A stretch of DNA of 64,000 bases, from contig CM066983.1 in the NCBI GenBank assembly GCA_033977485.1, forward strand, positions 108,467,580-108,531,579, given 5' to 3'. Positions 1-12,558 of this stretch are shown here, piece by piece (positions within the stretch are counted from its first letter, which is position 1; every line of letters starts with the position of its first letter). The notes below the pieces were generated by a model. The model did not search any database, was not told the origin of the DNA, and worked only from the letters and a program-made list of their open reading frames with translations. The DNA is from Hydrangea macrophylla (taxonomy: Eukaryota > Streptophyta > Magnoliopsida > Cornales > Hydrangeaceae). A program made the translations under genes and the position numbers.

Positions 1-98
1 TTATAATTCCTAGATGTGTTTTATTTAACTAGATGTTGATAGCTTGGGGGATATGCCAATGTACACAATTTCTACTTTGGATCTCTTTGGTGTGGGTA

Positions 99-2244
99 TG
101 TCACACCCATCCTGGAATTTCATTCATTTTATTTCAACATAATTGAAACCATGTGGATTATTAATGCTTATTAATAATTGAGATAAGTAGTTGACTGTGG
201 TCAACGGGAGGTGTCTAGTGAGGACACGGTGATTCGATACTTTTGGAGCTTTTCATGTGATTAAATGACATTTAGGTGAATTAAATGTTATTTGACTTTA
301 CCTGATTTCTATGAATAGTAATTATACCCGTGTAGTATAATTTCTAGTAGTTTTTTTTATCTTGTTTAAGATCATTTTGTTGGTTTTGACGATAACCAAT
401 AGGATACACTGCATAAAAAGGTAGGTTATCTAGAGATTTCATAGAAATTAGTTTTCGGACGTAATTACGGCGACAAACGGAACTTAGTCGAAAAGTTTTA
501 TAATTCATGGTTTTCACTCGTGAAGAGATAATATGGCAGTGTGCAACATTTCGGAGAATAACTAGTAGTTTTGAAAACTCTTGGGGAGGTAAATATATTT
601 TTCAAAAATATTGTCTATATGTAGGAAGTCGAGATATTTTTATTTCACAACTTTTCTAAAACCTAAATTTAAGAGGTGATTTGTTACTTAGAGCTTCCTG
701 ACGATAATCGACGGACTTCTGACCGTTTATTTTCTCTCAAATTTCATATTTGAACTCCCTAAGGTAAGGGCTACATTTTGATAGTCTTTAGGCCACGTTT
801 GGCTAAGTTTTTATAAATCTCTAAATTTAGAAATTTGGAGAAAATGCGTGTAAACTTGTAAGTTTTGTGTAGGATCGGAGATTTGACGTTTATTTGGGCT
901 CCTAGTCGTTCCCTCAAAGTTATACGACGATAGCTCGAGGTATGAATTTCTAGCCTATGTTATATAGGATAATTTCATGTTTTGAATTTCGACGACGAAA
1001 TTGTGATCTGGGCAAAATCCATGTGTTAATCTTAGGCCCGTTAATTATGCACGCGCTCAAATATGAAAAACATGTCTACTTTTACTCGAGCACGTTGAGT
1101 TGATTATATGGGTTAAGGGGGAGTTTATACAAATTCACGCCGGGGTAAGCTTCTCGATGTTGGAGAATTATAATAGCAACGTCTACTGTGCATGGTTTAA
1201 GAATTGGACTTGCCATGGCACTTGGGGATGCAATGGTTGTAGGCTTGGACTAGCCGTTGGCATCGCGGTTTAAGGCTTGGACTTGCCACTACCGGATGAA
1301 TGTGCATTATCTCCCTAGAGACTATTTGATGTGATTTATGAGATTAGAGCATGATTTATCATATATGCATATGTTAGAAATTGTGCACTCAGCATATAGT
1401 TGAGCAGTGGAGATTTACTCCATTGCAGGTGAAAAGAAGAAAAGGAAAAAAGAAGCGAGAAGAGTGGGGCCGATGGGAATGTCGGGAATCCTCTTGTATA
1501 TGTTGTTGCCTTCCTTTCAAATTATGTAATAGTGAGCTTTTCAAATAGGTAGAACTATGTAATTGACTTGGAAGGTGTGGTCTGATTTTATGATGTTGTA
1601 ATAAGTACTAAAACTCTTTTTGGTTAGGTTGTAATGAATCCGAACTCATGGATTCGTGTTTTGAATGATTAACTTGTCAATTTCAAATTTTGATTGAATG
1701 TGGATAGTGTTTTGTGTTTTAATCCAAACATACCTTAACTTGTTTTGTTATTGATTCTTTTCAAGAATTAGTAAGCTGGTTATAGGTTCTTGCAACCTTG
1801 TTAGGCTTGGGAGGGTTGGATTTAAAGTGGAAGAGGTTTGGAGGTTTAAAGGTGAAGGTTGTTTGATTCTTAGCAAAATTCTGCAGCTTTGATGAGAATT
1901 CTGCTAAAGGGTCATTCGACCGGTCGAAGGGGTCATTCGACCGGTTGAAATACCCCCTGTAAGAAATCTTTTTCTACCCCTTCCGGAAATAATTTAAATG
2001 TTTTGATAAGTTCTTAGGGTACCTTTGGAACCCCTTTTAATATAAATTCATCCGGTTCGAAATATAATAACGTTTTCAATTTTATACGGATTTTACAACT
2101 CGGGAGGTATCGTTTTCAAAAGTTTTAAATACTCGAGGTTGTTTTAAAGTCCTTTTCTGCTATGTATATTTATTTAATGATTAGATGAGCCTTGGTGGCA
2201 TGTCATGTGTCCTATTACCGTGTGTAGCGGGATGGGTCGTGATA
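99..2244 (+). mobile_element. Solo LTR of a Ty3-gypsy Tekay-type family (copy 1)
   Basis: Seen: begins TGTCACACCC and ends GTGATA where the related copies end GTGACA. It is flanked by a perfect 5-bp target duplication, GGGTA, at 94-98 and 2245-2249. It is 2146 bp long with no internal coding region, and it is homologous over its length, in opposite orientation, to the solo LTR at 44890-47000 and more distantly to the LTR of the full element at 56968. A TATA-like box lies near 614-621, and two palindromic TTCGACCGG modules at 1915-1949. Inference: LTR-LTR recombination removed the internal region. The terminal CA to TA change is probably a C-to-T decay mutation. Confidence 0.9.
1915..1949. repeat. 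Paired TTCGACCGG palindromes in the LTR
   Basis: A perfect 14-base palindrome, TTCGACCGGTCGAA (1915-1928), is followed 21 bases later by a copy with one mismatch (1936-1949). Each is preceded by GGGTCA. The same module sits at the matching place in the other LTRs of the family. Confidence 0.9.
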
Positions 2245-4066
2245 GGGTATTTGCTCAAATACTCAAGAGGTAGATTTCATTGTTTAAGTGCATTATTATT
2301 TCTAACTTCATGATTTGCCATGTGTAAGTTAGTGTTAATAGACATTAATCTTGTTTTGGATATCTTCCTATGTGATTAATTGAATGATTACTTGCCCTTA
2401 TGTGCTTACTTGAATCCATGTCTAAACTTAAATGCTATTTGAGTTTCTATGGTTTCAAATACTAATTGATGTTAGAAATCTCTTATTTGCCTAATGTGAT
2501 GATTACATTTTATATGAACTCCATGACTAGTTTAGTTTTGGTATAATGAATTACCATGTTTACTTATTGACATTGTATTTTTAGAAATGACATTGTTAAA
2601 GCATAACCGCATCTAGTAGCATATCATAGTCACCAAGTCGGCAAAGTATTTATGGCATTGGCTTGGGGCATATGAAACTGTTAGAATTCTCACAATTGGG
2701 GAATGTCTTTGGAATCCCCATTTGGGGTTGTAATTTGATGAAGTTCTGGAAGCATGTGTGAGGTGAGGAAGGTTGTTTGTGATCCTTAAAACATTCCAGG
2801 TCATATTCGGCTAGCTACCGGAGATCTTGTATGCTACACTCACGTTGGAGTGGCTCGCATCCAGTGTTGAGAGTGAGTGGTTATGAAATTGGTATTGGGA
2901 AAGTTGCACGGTTTGGCCTTTCGGCTAATTACATTGCCACGGCGACAAAACATTGCACCGCATGTCATAGCATGATTTTAGAAGTAGTAGTACATTTCTA
3001 CAATGTTTTCTACTAAGCCGTCGTGCTTAATGAATTTATAAAATCCCTTTTTTTTTAAAAATGTTGATTAGGGCAAGGCCCAAAAGTTTCGACGCGTGGC
3101 GTTCCGTTTGAAGATTTCTTCAATGAAGTCTTATGTTTTGAAAAGAAAACATTTCTTTGTCACAGCTCATGGTAGAAGCATTGTTCTAGTTGTAATTCAT
3201 TATCTTAATCATAGATTTGAATTACTAAATTTCTGTTGTAACATTCGAGCCTTGTAAAGTTGAATTTATACTTGTTGAAGTTGGGCATATGTTTAGCCCT
3301 TATTTTAGCAACTCATTCATTTTGGATAATGTAACTTGAACTTGTAGCTATACATCATATGATTCCTTGTTGAATGTATTATGAGTCTAATTTGTAGTGT
3401 TTCCCCTCAAGTTACATGAGATTTGATTTAGACTTGGGATGATTTTAAACTTGCAAACTAAGTTTTTAACTTTGTGGTAGCAGCAAAATTTGCTTCTGTA
3501 GAAAGTTCGATTTAGCGAACAGAAAGTTCGATTGAGCAAAAATTTGGTAGAGCCTCCCTCTGCTTAAGTTGGATTGAGCACATTTCTAGCGTGTATTGTC
3601 AAATGACTCTATTTATTATTTTTTACTCAGGAAATATCTTCGAAAACTAATTTGGTTTATACTTAGCCCGTGGTTACTCTTTTATGGAAAAAAAATTACT
3701 CCTCCTTTCTATTTCTTAAGGGCCATTTGGTTGTAAATTTCCAAAAACATATATTATTGTAAACTTTCAAAGTGGAACACAAATCTTTGTTTCCTTTCTC
3801 AATGGAGTTTCACCCAACTTTCTTTTAAACTCATTTCAAAATCAAATCTATGTTGATTGACCTTATTTAACCCGTTTGGTACTCGATGGTCAATTATTGA
3901 CTTATTGACTTTTCTTTGGAATCCACGTAGGATTCCCCTATACTTTCCCCTTGTTGGATTGGTCCATGTAGGACTATATTCTTGCTTTCCTTCGTATTAT
4001 TTGACTCGTTGACCTTATCCACATGGCCTGATTTTAATCCACATGTTCTGGTTTCGAAGCGTTACA
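2245..4066 (+). mobile_element. Probable older Tekay-like LTR remnant (host of the nested solo LTR)
   Basis: No coding capacity. The end at about 4061-4066 reads GCGTTACA, the usual 3' terminus of Tekay/Del LTRs, after a CCACATG-rich stretch resembling the end of the LTR at 56968. At 3507-3540 there is an inverted motif, GTTCG...CGAAC, in the position where the other LTRs hold their palindromes. Bases 1-98 would be the left part, split by the solo LTR at 99. The 5' boundary is not visible and no target duplication could be tested, so the call rests on structural analogy. Confidence 0.4.
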
Positions 4067-5356
4067 CATTGCTCATACAGTGTATTGGGCTTTGTATACA
4101 ACTGCACAAATTAAACGTAGTGAATGACAAAAAAAATCAGTGCCACTCGTTAAAGCAGTGAAGTAATTTTACAACGAAAACATTAAACTAATTTGTTTTG
4201 ATTCATTCACGAAAATATTTTATTTTTATTTGGTGCGGAACTCACGTTCGTGATCACATGAAAAAACTTTCTTGTGGTCCTGGTTACATCTATCCCAGAG
4301 AATGAAATAAGAAAGTTTCCAATATATGTATATGATTAAACATATGTGTATATATATATATATATGGCATTCTAGCTCCTTCTATATATTTGCATAATGA
4401 ATTTGATGCTTTAAATATAATATCCATTGATTAGGTAGAGAACATGGTGATGCCATTAGGATATATATTAACTTCTCCTAGTCAAGTTCTGAAATCAAAA
4501 CTATATCAACCACTTAATAGGTCAACTTTTATTATAAACACAATTAAACAATCATTAAAGCCAAAAAAAAAAAGGATAAAAATTATTGTTCTATAATAGA
4601 ATAGCTCAAAAGTTAATAGTACAATGAAGTTCAAATAATCAAGAGCAAGTCACATGGATCCTAGTTCGTTCTTATGATAATTATATCCCAACTAAAAAAA
4701 CTCACCAACCAAATAATCACGTCTGGTCTTCAACTGAACTCCAAGTCCCAAACGCGTTTTAAAATCTTCTTTTAGTACTTAATTACGGTGAAGGAAGAAA
4801 TGAAATCATAGCTGCATGCTATGAAAAAGGGATTAATAATACAAATATTGTTGTATGTATACATATATATATATATATATATATATATCAAACTTCAATA
4901 GAACCTAACAATCATTTGAAGTAATGTTGTTTGTGTTAGCTCCAATATGATTATCGTCCTGTCAATAATTCATAGCATCAATAATTTATTATCATGCTAA
5001 ACTTGAGGCATTATTAAGCATAAAATAGCTAATCACATAATTAATATTGCTAATCTATATACTAATTCTGCCTTTCCTAAGTCTATTCACGTGGCGTCCA
5101 TGTGGAATTTTCTTCACTTTCCACATGACACCTATATATGTGGCATTTCATTTTGTTTTGGATTTAATTGATGATTTTAGTTATACATTTTTAGTAAATA
5201 AGAATGTTAATTAAAAATGCTTTTCAATAACATTTCCCAGGCCATTTGGTACATGTATTAGTTTAAGATTTTTAGTGTTCACATATATATAATTATTTTT
5301 TATACATGAATTCTAAGTAAAGACATACATTCAGTAATGAATTTACAACGGCTGAA
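4067..5356. other. Gene-free AT-rich spacer with TA microsatellites
   Basis: No coding region with recognisable domains. It holds short (TA)n tracts at about 4341-4364 and 4861-4888 and A-rich runs. Nothing else can be supported. Confidence 0.6.
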
Positions 5357-5359
5357 ACG

Positions 5360-5428
5360 AGTAATACTTAACACACAATTTTTACACAACTTTTTATTCA
5401 CAACACACAAAAGTGTGTCTATCTCTCT
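5360..5428 (+). mobile_element. Left half of a foldback MITE (family A)
   Basis: Starts GTAATACTTAACACAC and runs through GTGTGTCTATCTCTCTC, matching the left arm of the complete family A MITEs at 11862, 26248 and 50582. The copy stops abruptly where CACTACAAC begins at 5429. A right half of the same family lies at about 6999-7086, so a later insertion may have split one MITE; the junctions are not clean enough to prove it. Confidence 0.6.
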
Positions 5429-5870
5429 CACTACAACAAAAAAGGATTTTAGCAAGGAATCGATTTCCTCGCAAAAAGTCCTAATTTCCTTGCTAACATT
5501 CCTTGTAGTAGGGTTGTCGTTAAAGGGGTGTTGGCGAGGAAATTAATTTCCTCGTCATTGAAAAATTTTAGAGATAAAATATTTCCTCGCGATTGGCTAC
5601 ACATTTCCTCGCCATATCCAAATATTTCCTTGCTAAAGTCTAATAAATTTTCATGATATTGTAGCATTTTGCGAAGAAATAATTTTTCCTCGCCATTGAA
5701 AAATTTTAACGACAAATATTTCCTCACCATAGTTAAGTGTTTCCTCGTGAAAAGTCTTCTAAATTTTCATGTATTGTATTATTTGCGACAAAAAATTTTC
5801 CTCGCTAAAGATTATCAAAATTACTATTAATAAAACCTTTAATGACGAAATATTTCCCAGCCAAAACAAT
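5429..5870 (+). mobile_element. CACTA-type transposon end with subterminal repeats
   Basis: Begins CACTACAACAAAAAAGG, the signature start of plant CACTA (En/Spm) elements, followed by about ten copies of a short motif TTTCCTCGC, in both orientations and with variants (for example 5463, 5533-5556, 5580, 5604, 5684, 5797). Clustered short subterminal repeats are diagnostic of this superfamily. No transposase is visible and no matching GTAGTG end with a 3-bp duplication was found; a weak GTAGTG at 6538-6543 lacks one. This is probably a non-autonomous or truncated copy. Confidence 0.65.
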
Positions 5871-6292
5871 AATAGAACACAAATTAAATCTCATTACATA
5901 ATCCTATTCAACACTAATAAAATCACAAACTACAATTATTTCTTATTCCTGTCAAAACTAATACAAACCACAAAATACCCTTACATCGTGTTCCTGTTCA
6001 AAACTAATAGAAACTAATACATAATGCATGTGCAATTAAAAAAAACACGTAGTTAAGCATCTGGAAATCAACCATGTACATAGCGAATGTGCAACACAAA
6101 TAAATGGAAAATATTAGTTATACGCTGATAAGAAAAATATGGTCATTAAGAAAATAATAAATGAATGAAATATACAATAGACACATTTTCTATCGAATAT
6201 CGACAGAGTTCCGTTTGTTTATTAAACATCCCAAAAAATTGTAATTACAACACAATAATTAATAACAAGACCTCAACTGCCATCCCATACAT

Positions 6293-6328
<36 letters not shown>

Positions 6329-7680
6329 TACCATAAAAAACAATCAAGTCTCATGGTTATTTTCATTCAATCAAAAAACAATACCAACTTATTTTTTAGT
6401 GTGGTTTACGAGTTTTGCTCTAATTTGCAAATAACAACCCAATTTTTTGCTCCGTTTCTACATGTTTCTTTAGTCATATATGAGGTTTACTTTCACTCTC
6501 CCCTATCCCGAACTAAAATTTCGAGACATCTCCAATAGTAGTGATAGACTTTCCAAAATTTTTAAACCCAAAAAGTTCCCAACAATCCAATGAGAACCAA
6601 TGCATGTGGCTAGGGAAGTTTAATAAGAACTGATGAATTATTTGGTCAAACCCAGTAAGCCATAACTATGCGCACAATGCATTCAATTTTTTGTAAATTT
6701 TACAAAGTGAAACTCAGTTCAACAGAGACCATTCCTCCTTCCTCATCACACAAATGGATTCAACCAATTGAAAACAAAGAACTAATAAAAATGATGAAAA
6801 GAAAGTCTTGCCTTTCATAGTTCCGTATTAAAGTATGCACGTCAATGTCTTTGTAACTTGAATCACTATCAGTGGGTCTTTCTCCCAAGATCTAAAGAAA
6901 TTAGTTAAAATTTGTAATAATAAGAGAACTAATATGCTCGTACTTGAGTGTGCTCAAAACTAGTAGCTACCAAAGAATCTGAAAAAAATCACACTCATCG
7001 AGAGACACAAGAGAGTGAAAGATACACTTTTGTGGATTGTAAAAAAAAAAAAGTTGTGTGTGAAGTTGTATCCTTTACAATTACTATTGAGAAAAGCTAA
7101 AAGGATTCATGAATAAGATGAGTTCATGAGTTACGTAGTAAATAAACAAAAGAGTTCATGAATATATATATTTATGAATGGTTCATGAATAATGAATTCT
7201 TTGATGGGCAATAATTTATTTTAATTAGGTTGCAAAGTGACTCATGGTCCCCCTCGTCACTCATGTATAAATACCCTACCTAAGGGCTAAGGCTTGTGGT
7301 AACCCATCACTTAAGAGTTGCAAGCATCAAAGTGAGTGAGAAGAGAGAAGTCTTAGAGGAAACTTTGAAGGCAATTTGGAGACATTTTGTTGTATTTCTG
7401 CGACATTGTAACTCTAATTAGGTCGGATATGTTTTTATTGTATATATAAATTTATTTTTAATATGAACCGTCTGTTTGTAACATGAAAACCCAATTTACA
7501 AATATTTTGTATGCGAAAATTCTTCTACTTTTTTGCTAAAATTTTCTTTTACATGCGTTGCACAGGTTATTGACTAATTTTTATTACGTATGGTATTTTC
7601 TAAGCCCAATTGCCACGTGGCATTCAAGAGCGTCACATGGTACCACCATGGGAAAAAATAGGAGAATTTTTTTTTCAATA
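5871..7680. other. Gene-free AT-rich region
   Basis: Possibly the interior of the CACTA element. It contains a (TA)n tract at about 6287-6330 and the family A MITE right half at 6999-7086. All short open frames here lack recognisable domains. Confidence 0.5.
6999..7086 (+). mobile_element. Right half of a family A MITE
   Basis: GAGAGACACAAGAGAG then a GTTGTGTGTGAAGTTG stretch ending near ATTACT matches the right arm of the complete copies at 11862-12033 and 50582-50754. The left arm is missing locally and may be the fragment at 5360-5428. Confidence 0.5.
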
Positions 7681-7849
7681 ATGCTAGGTATACACATTTT
7701 TTGACACACTTTTTGACACACCATGCTTTAAATACATGTACCTTGTGCTGTTTGAATTTTTCATACTTTTATGTGTACCACTTACATAAGACAGGGTACA
7801 TGCATTTAAAGTTGTGTGTAGAAAAGTGTGTGAGTGTAGTAGTGCTCAT
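7681..7849. mobile_element. Foldback MITE, family B, copy 1
   Basis: About 170 bp with imperfect inverted arms (GTATACACA... / ...GTGTGTGAGTGTAG) and an inner pair TTTAAATACATGTACC / GGTACATGCATTTAAA. The same sequence recurs at 41531-41702 and 49483-49654. It has no coding capacity. Confidence 0.75.
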
Positions 7850-7939
7850 TTTTTTTACTTTTTAATTATTATATTGAATTAATTCTCTAATATATAAATC
7901 ATAGATCTTTTCATATTCTTTAACTTTTTAACCATCCCT

Positions 7940-8130
7940 TTCAAGTGGGCCGGGCCTAGTCCATGTGGTATCACTCCATCTCTCCCAAGTGGGTGGTGGA
8001 GGGTTCGAATCCTCTGGCTTTGTAGAACTATCCGTATTCCCTAGTCTGTTGAGATCTGTTCGACTATGCCTTGCTTAGATTGTGTGTGTGCGTCCCCTCA
8101 AGTAAGTGAAAAAAAAGAAAAGAAAAGAGA
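7940..8130 (+). mobile_element. tRNA-derived SINE with 10-bp target duplication
   Basis: A Pol III B box, GGTTCGAATCC, lies about 50 bases downstream of an A-box-like CTAGTCCATGTGG. The body is 191 bp and ends in an A/G-rich tail. The flanks AACCATCCCT (7930-7939 and 8131-8140) are identical, as expected for target-primed insertion. It has no coding capacity and would be mobilised by LINE enzymes. Confidence 0.8.
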
Positions 8131-8140
8131 AACCATCCCT

Positions 8141-8239
8141 AATTAATTTCTTTTATTTTAAGTCAACTCCATAATTTTTTATTTACTTTTTAACTACCAT
8201 TTAGGTCGTTAATGTTCAATAATGTGTACTTAATTGCCA

Positions 8240-8281
<42 letters not shown>

Positions 8282-9734
8282 GCACGCACACACACACGCT
8301 TGTACCAGTCGTTAACAATTCAATGCATCAAACTACATTTCTTCTCCTGGCCTCTTTAGAGATTATATAAATTTATAATAGAAAGAAATATTATAGGAGT
8401 AGTTAACATGCCAATGCAGACACAGAAATACTAGGATTGGGCAAGCTGGACACGTTCATTGAACTTTCATGACATAAACTTTTATAGTAAAACTTAAAAC
8501 ATCTTCGATCATGATTTAATTGTTTAACGGTGTTTAGCATAACAATCAGCATCGAAAGTACAAAAGTAAGAATTAATCCTTCTCTTTAATTCGACAGTTA
8601 AAGATACTGTTACACGAGAATCTTGTTAATTTGTGTTACCTTTGTTAATTTACTAGATTGAGATTTTTAGGGTTTCACGTAATGGGATTATAATACAAGT
8701 GTTATGATTAGTCTTAGGGGAATAGTTCATTGTACCTGATCTAGCGAAAAACCCATGATTATATCATTGTACGTACATTCTTACCAAAACGTGACTAAAT
8801 AAGGCTCCGTTTGATAAAACTGAAAATTAGATATATATTAGTAAATTTTTAGTGTTAAAATTTCAAGTCGATCATTGTATTTACAATACTAAAAATAATA
8901 TTTTCTTTAATTTTTTACTAGAATATTTTCACTTAAAAGTTAATTTTCAGTAGATTTTTTACTACTTTTTTAGTTAAACACGTTGAATAAAACAAAATCA
9001 TAATTTATTTCCATTATTTAATAGATTTTTTTATTAAAAAAAGTCCTAATTCCGATCCACAAAAAAAAAAGAAGTCCCAATTAAGTGTAATTCTTACTTC
9101 CTAGGATTACTTGTAAGGCTTATTGATTTCGATCTTATTAACCTTTTTTCACTCTGTGCTCCGATGGGTTGTCAAATTTAGATTGTAGATGGATTTTAGC
9201 TTTTTGGGCTCAATTCTTGGTCTACAAGCCCGTTAATATTATTTGAAAATAACTACAGTTAATTTTACACGAAAATTAAATTCCAACTTCATGGTAGGTC
9301 ACTCATATGAAAATTACATGATGTTTTACTATGGGGACTCTTTTTTACTTTCCAAAGAAAAAGAAATTAAAATAATGAATATACATAGCTGGTGCTAGGA
9401 GAAAAGGATCGGAAACATATTTAATTCTTTTGTATTTTATGACATCTCACTTGTCACGCCTTGTGTTCTTAATTAACTTAATTGATATGTTTCCATGGCT
9501 TGAATACAATAATTTCATTAATTAACTTAACATGATATGTTACTACTTGAGTTGGCCAACAATAACTCCCCCACACCTTGACGTACGAATCCCCCATTGT
9601 AAAAAAAAAAAAGAAAAAAAAAAAGAATACTTATGATCATTGGCATTTTCCTTGCCAAATTTAGTTTACTTGAAAATACATCTATAGTACTCAACCTTTG
9701 CTTTTAGTTTGCTGGTGTTAGTTAATTAAGTATT

Positions 9735-9737
<3 letters not shown>
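8141..9737. other. Gene-free AT-rich spacer
   Basis: It holds a compound CT/CA microsatellite (8241-8298) and A-rich tracts near 9061 and 9601. No coding region with domain support on either strand. Confidence 0.6.
8241..8298. repeat. Compound (CT)n(CA)n microsatellite
   Basis: Uninterrupted CT repeats run into CA repeats, with a few CG steps at the 3' end. Confidence 0.95.

Positions 9738-9801
<64 letters not shown>
9738..9801. repeat. (TC)n microsatellite, 64 bases
   Basis: About 32 perfect TC units followed by a short GT run. Confidence 0.95.
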
Positions 9802-9805
<4 letters not shown>

Positions 9806-9891
9806 TGTGTGACCTTTGTGACCATAGAAGTTTGACTAACTAAACGGGCATTAGGCTCCGTTTGACAACACTTTTGTAGTTGATAAGTGAT

Positions 9892-9953
9892 TGTGGAACT
9901 TCAATAATTAAAATAAAACATTTGTGGAACTTCAATAATTAAAATAAAACATT
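9892..9953. repeat. Perfect 31-bp tandem duplication
   Basis: Two identical 31-base units, each starting TTGTGGAACTTC, lie head to tail. No sequence change separates them, so the duplication is recent. Confidence 0.9.
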
Positions 9954-11861
9954 TGCAACCAGATTTTACTATTCAATTACAAAAACAATATAAGTTAATT
10001 GCAGATATTAGCATTTCGACAAATTAAGGCAATCTTGAGCAGCTTTTTTATTCTCTTTTTTTTTGGTGACTGAATGGCAGTGTGTGCCTTATACACACAC
10101 ATGCATATTATATATATACACGCACGCATATAGAAAGAAGACCATTTCATTATAATCAATAACTTAAAATTCAATGTTTGGGGTCAGACTACAATACACC
10201 TCTTTAGAAAAGGTGTGAATGTCAACCCCTCAAAACAAGATTCACATTTCTCATAACAACATAGCCACATTTCTCATAACAGAACTACATTTCTCATAAC
10301 CAAATTTAATATTTTTTAAATAATTTTGGTGGTGTGGCTGATTGTGAGGCACAAATTGTGGGGTTGACATCAACTCCTTTTTGAGCATGCATGCTAGATT
10401 TTCCCCAATGTTTGATGTTGTAAATTTTTCAATGCTTGTACTTTTGTTAAAACGCGGTTCCCACGGGGCCACGATGCTTGCACAAATGCTGAACTAGATC
10501 CAAGACGTGAGTTGTCACTTGTCAATAGAGTAGAAACTTATTTTGCCAAGCATAACTGTCTCGGATTGTTTATGTATGTATACTCTAAAGATATAGATAC
10601 AAACTTGTAATGAGCAAATGGAATAGAAATAATTACTATAATTTATTTCGTTTGTGCAATAAAACATCCCCTGCGTGCTATAATTTTCATATATGATTTT
10701 CCCAACTTGAATAATCTCCGTATAATGGATGAATGTGGGCGTTTCATTACATACCCGTTTTCGACTAAATACTGTGCAAGGTAGCTTTTGGTCAATCACA
10801 AATTACACATATTCTTTCTGAAATAGAATTTCAGGTTTGTCAAATTATTCCTATATATATATATATATATCCACTTATGAACTCCACAGCTATTGCCAAA
10901 CGGGTTCTAAATTCACTTAAATATGGATTGCAAAGTTGTTGCCAAATGGATCCTTTGGACTTGGGTTTAGATTATTGCTTGATACTTAAATGATTTTCCC
11001 AAGCCAAACGATGTAACTTAATTTTAATTTCATACTCACTTCTATGGCCAAACGATTTTCGCTATTCCCTTTGTTTTTAAGGTGAGAGTTTGTTAATAAT
11101 TCTTGAGTCAGACTTAATTTGACTTCAGAAGTCCCATTTTTAGCAAAATAAGGTTTGAGATAAAACATTAGATTTTGGAGAACTTTTTATTTTTGAGGAA
11201 AGATATGAGAATTCATGGTTATGAGCTTTATTTTTTCTACTAGTAAACTTATTTGTTCTTTTGTAGCGTTGTCCCATGGAAGATGTTTCAAATACTCTAA
11301 TGCATGCACCCATCTTTTGTTATTCCTAATATATATCTGGATCAACTATTTTTCAAAATGTTAGATTTGAATTTCAGTTACTCCCTAAGCAATCTTATTT
11401 TTCTGAATTAAATATCCTAGTTATGTTGGTAATTTGGTTGTGAAAAGTTGAATTAAGTAGCAATTCATTTCTATTCGATGATGTTATTTTGTGTTTGTTT
11501 GATGTTAACTGGGCCAGTGGCCATAACCATCAGTGGCCTAATAAATTAATAATGCTTGTTTTCCATTGTCATACATATTTACCTATTATCGGCATTTGCT
11601 TTGTGCTGACATATATGACAGATGCACTCTGTATAACTATCTATATCTATATCTATATATGGCAGTTGGCATATTATATCAGCCCATGTTGATGTTTGTC
11701 TTGTGGTTGGCATAGTTAGAGTATCATGTGACTCCTTCATGATGACCCAATATTCACAGGGTTTTAACTAGGTGCCTAGTTGCTGTGGCTTGCATGCCCA
11801 CATGAGTTGCGAATTTGTGATTGAGATGCAACTTTTTTAGCAATAAAGTGTTTTTTTTTTT
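9954..11861. other. Gene-free AT-rich spacer
   Basis: It includes three tandem copies of a 22-base unit with core ACATTTCTCATAAC at 10240-10305 and a (TA)n tract near 10850-10870. No supported gene. Confidence 0.6.
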
Positions 11862-12033
11862 ATAATATTTTACCCACAATTTTTTGTTCACACCCTGCAA
11901 AAGTGTGTTTGTTTTTCTCCTATGTCACTGTGTGGTCCACTGATATCACATAATGACACAAGAGAGAGAGATAGACATACTTTTGTGTGTTGTAAACAAA
12001 AAATAGTATGAAAATTGTGGATAAAGGTATTAC
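11862..12033. mobile_element. Foldback MITE, family A, complete copy
   Basis: Left arm ATAATATTTTACCCACAATT, right arm ending in ATTGTGGATAAAGGTATTAC, with inner arms AAAAGTGTG / ACTTTTGTGTG. It is about 170 bp and shares its central gtctatctctctc-like segment with copies at 26248 and 50582. Confidence 0.7.
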
Positions 12034-12558
12034 TTTTTTTTTTTTTTTTTTTTCCGAAAAATCTCTATTTTTTTTTTTTTTTGCACTCACTTTGGATAAA
12101 GATTGTTGGTTGTTTCCTCTCCTATGCACAATTATGAGAGTAGAAAGAAATTGTGTTGGTGCATTTTGATTTTAGAAGCTTCCAAGACATTTTTTTTGGT
12201 TGGAGCAACAAAGATCGGCAACAACTTAGGACTTCTACTTCTTTTCTTTAACAAAAATTGAAACACTATCCTTGAAATTCTTGTTATAGTTTTTACTTTT
12301 TTATTTTCTTCTTTTTTTATTATTATTATTATTTTTTGATCATTTGATGTAGTGGTCTCGTAAGGGAACATAAGGGCTATGACATAGGAGAAGGGACACT
12401 GTTCAAACTATGATATGAGTGTGTCATGAAGATACCAACTAGCTAAATTAAGTCGTTACTTGAAATTGCCCATATTGAAATTCTTTTTTACCTTAACCTT
12501 TTCAACTTCTCACAATGAACCGCATGTTTATCGAGGTTTTTTTTTTTTTTTTTCCTTT
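12034..12558. other. Gene-free spacer with T-rich tracts
   Basis: Poly-T runs at 12031-12082, a TTA-rich stretch near 12318-12335 and a T run at 12537-12553 directly before the copia element. No gene is supported. Confidence 0.6.

Noticed and set aside
1915..1949. CRISPR-like array of short palindromic repeats
   Set aside because: Only two units, no unique spacers, no cas genes, and they lie inside a plant retrotransposon LTR. The same holds for 47428-47572 and 57343-57433.
6538..6543. GTAGTG as the right end of the CACTA element starting at 5429
   Set aside because: The adjacent sequence does not mirror CACTACAACAAAA and the flanking 3-mers do not match.
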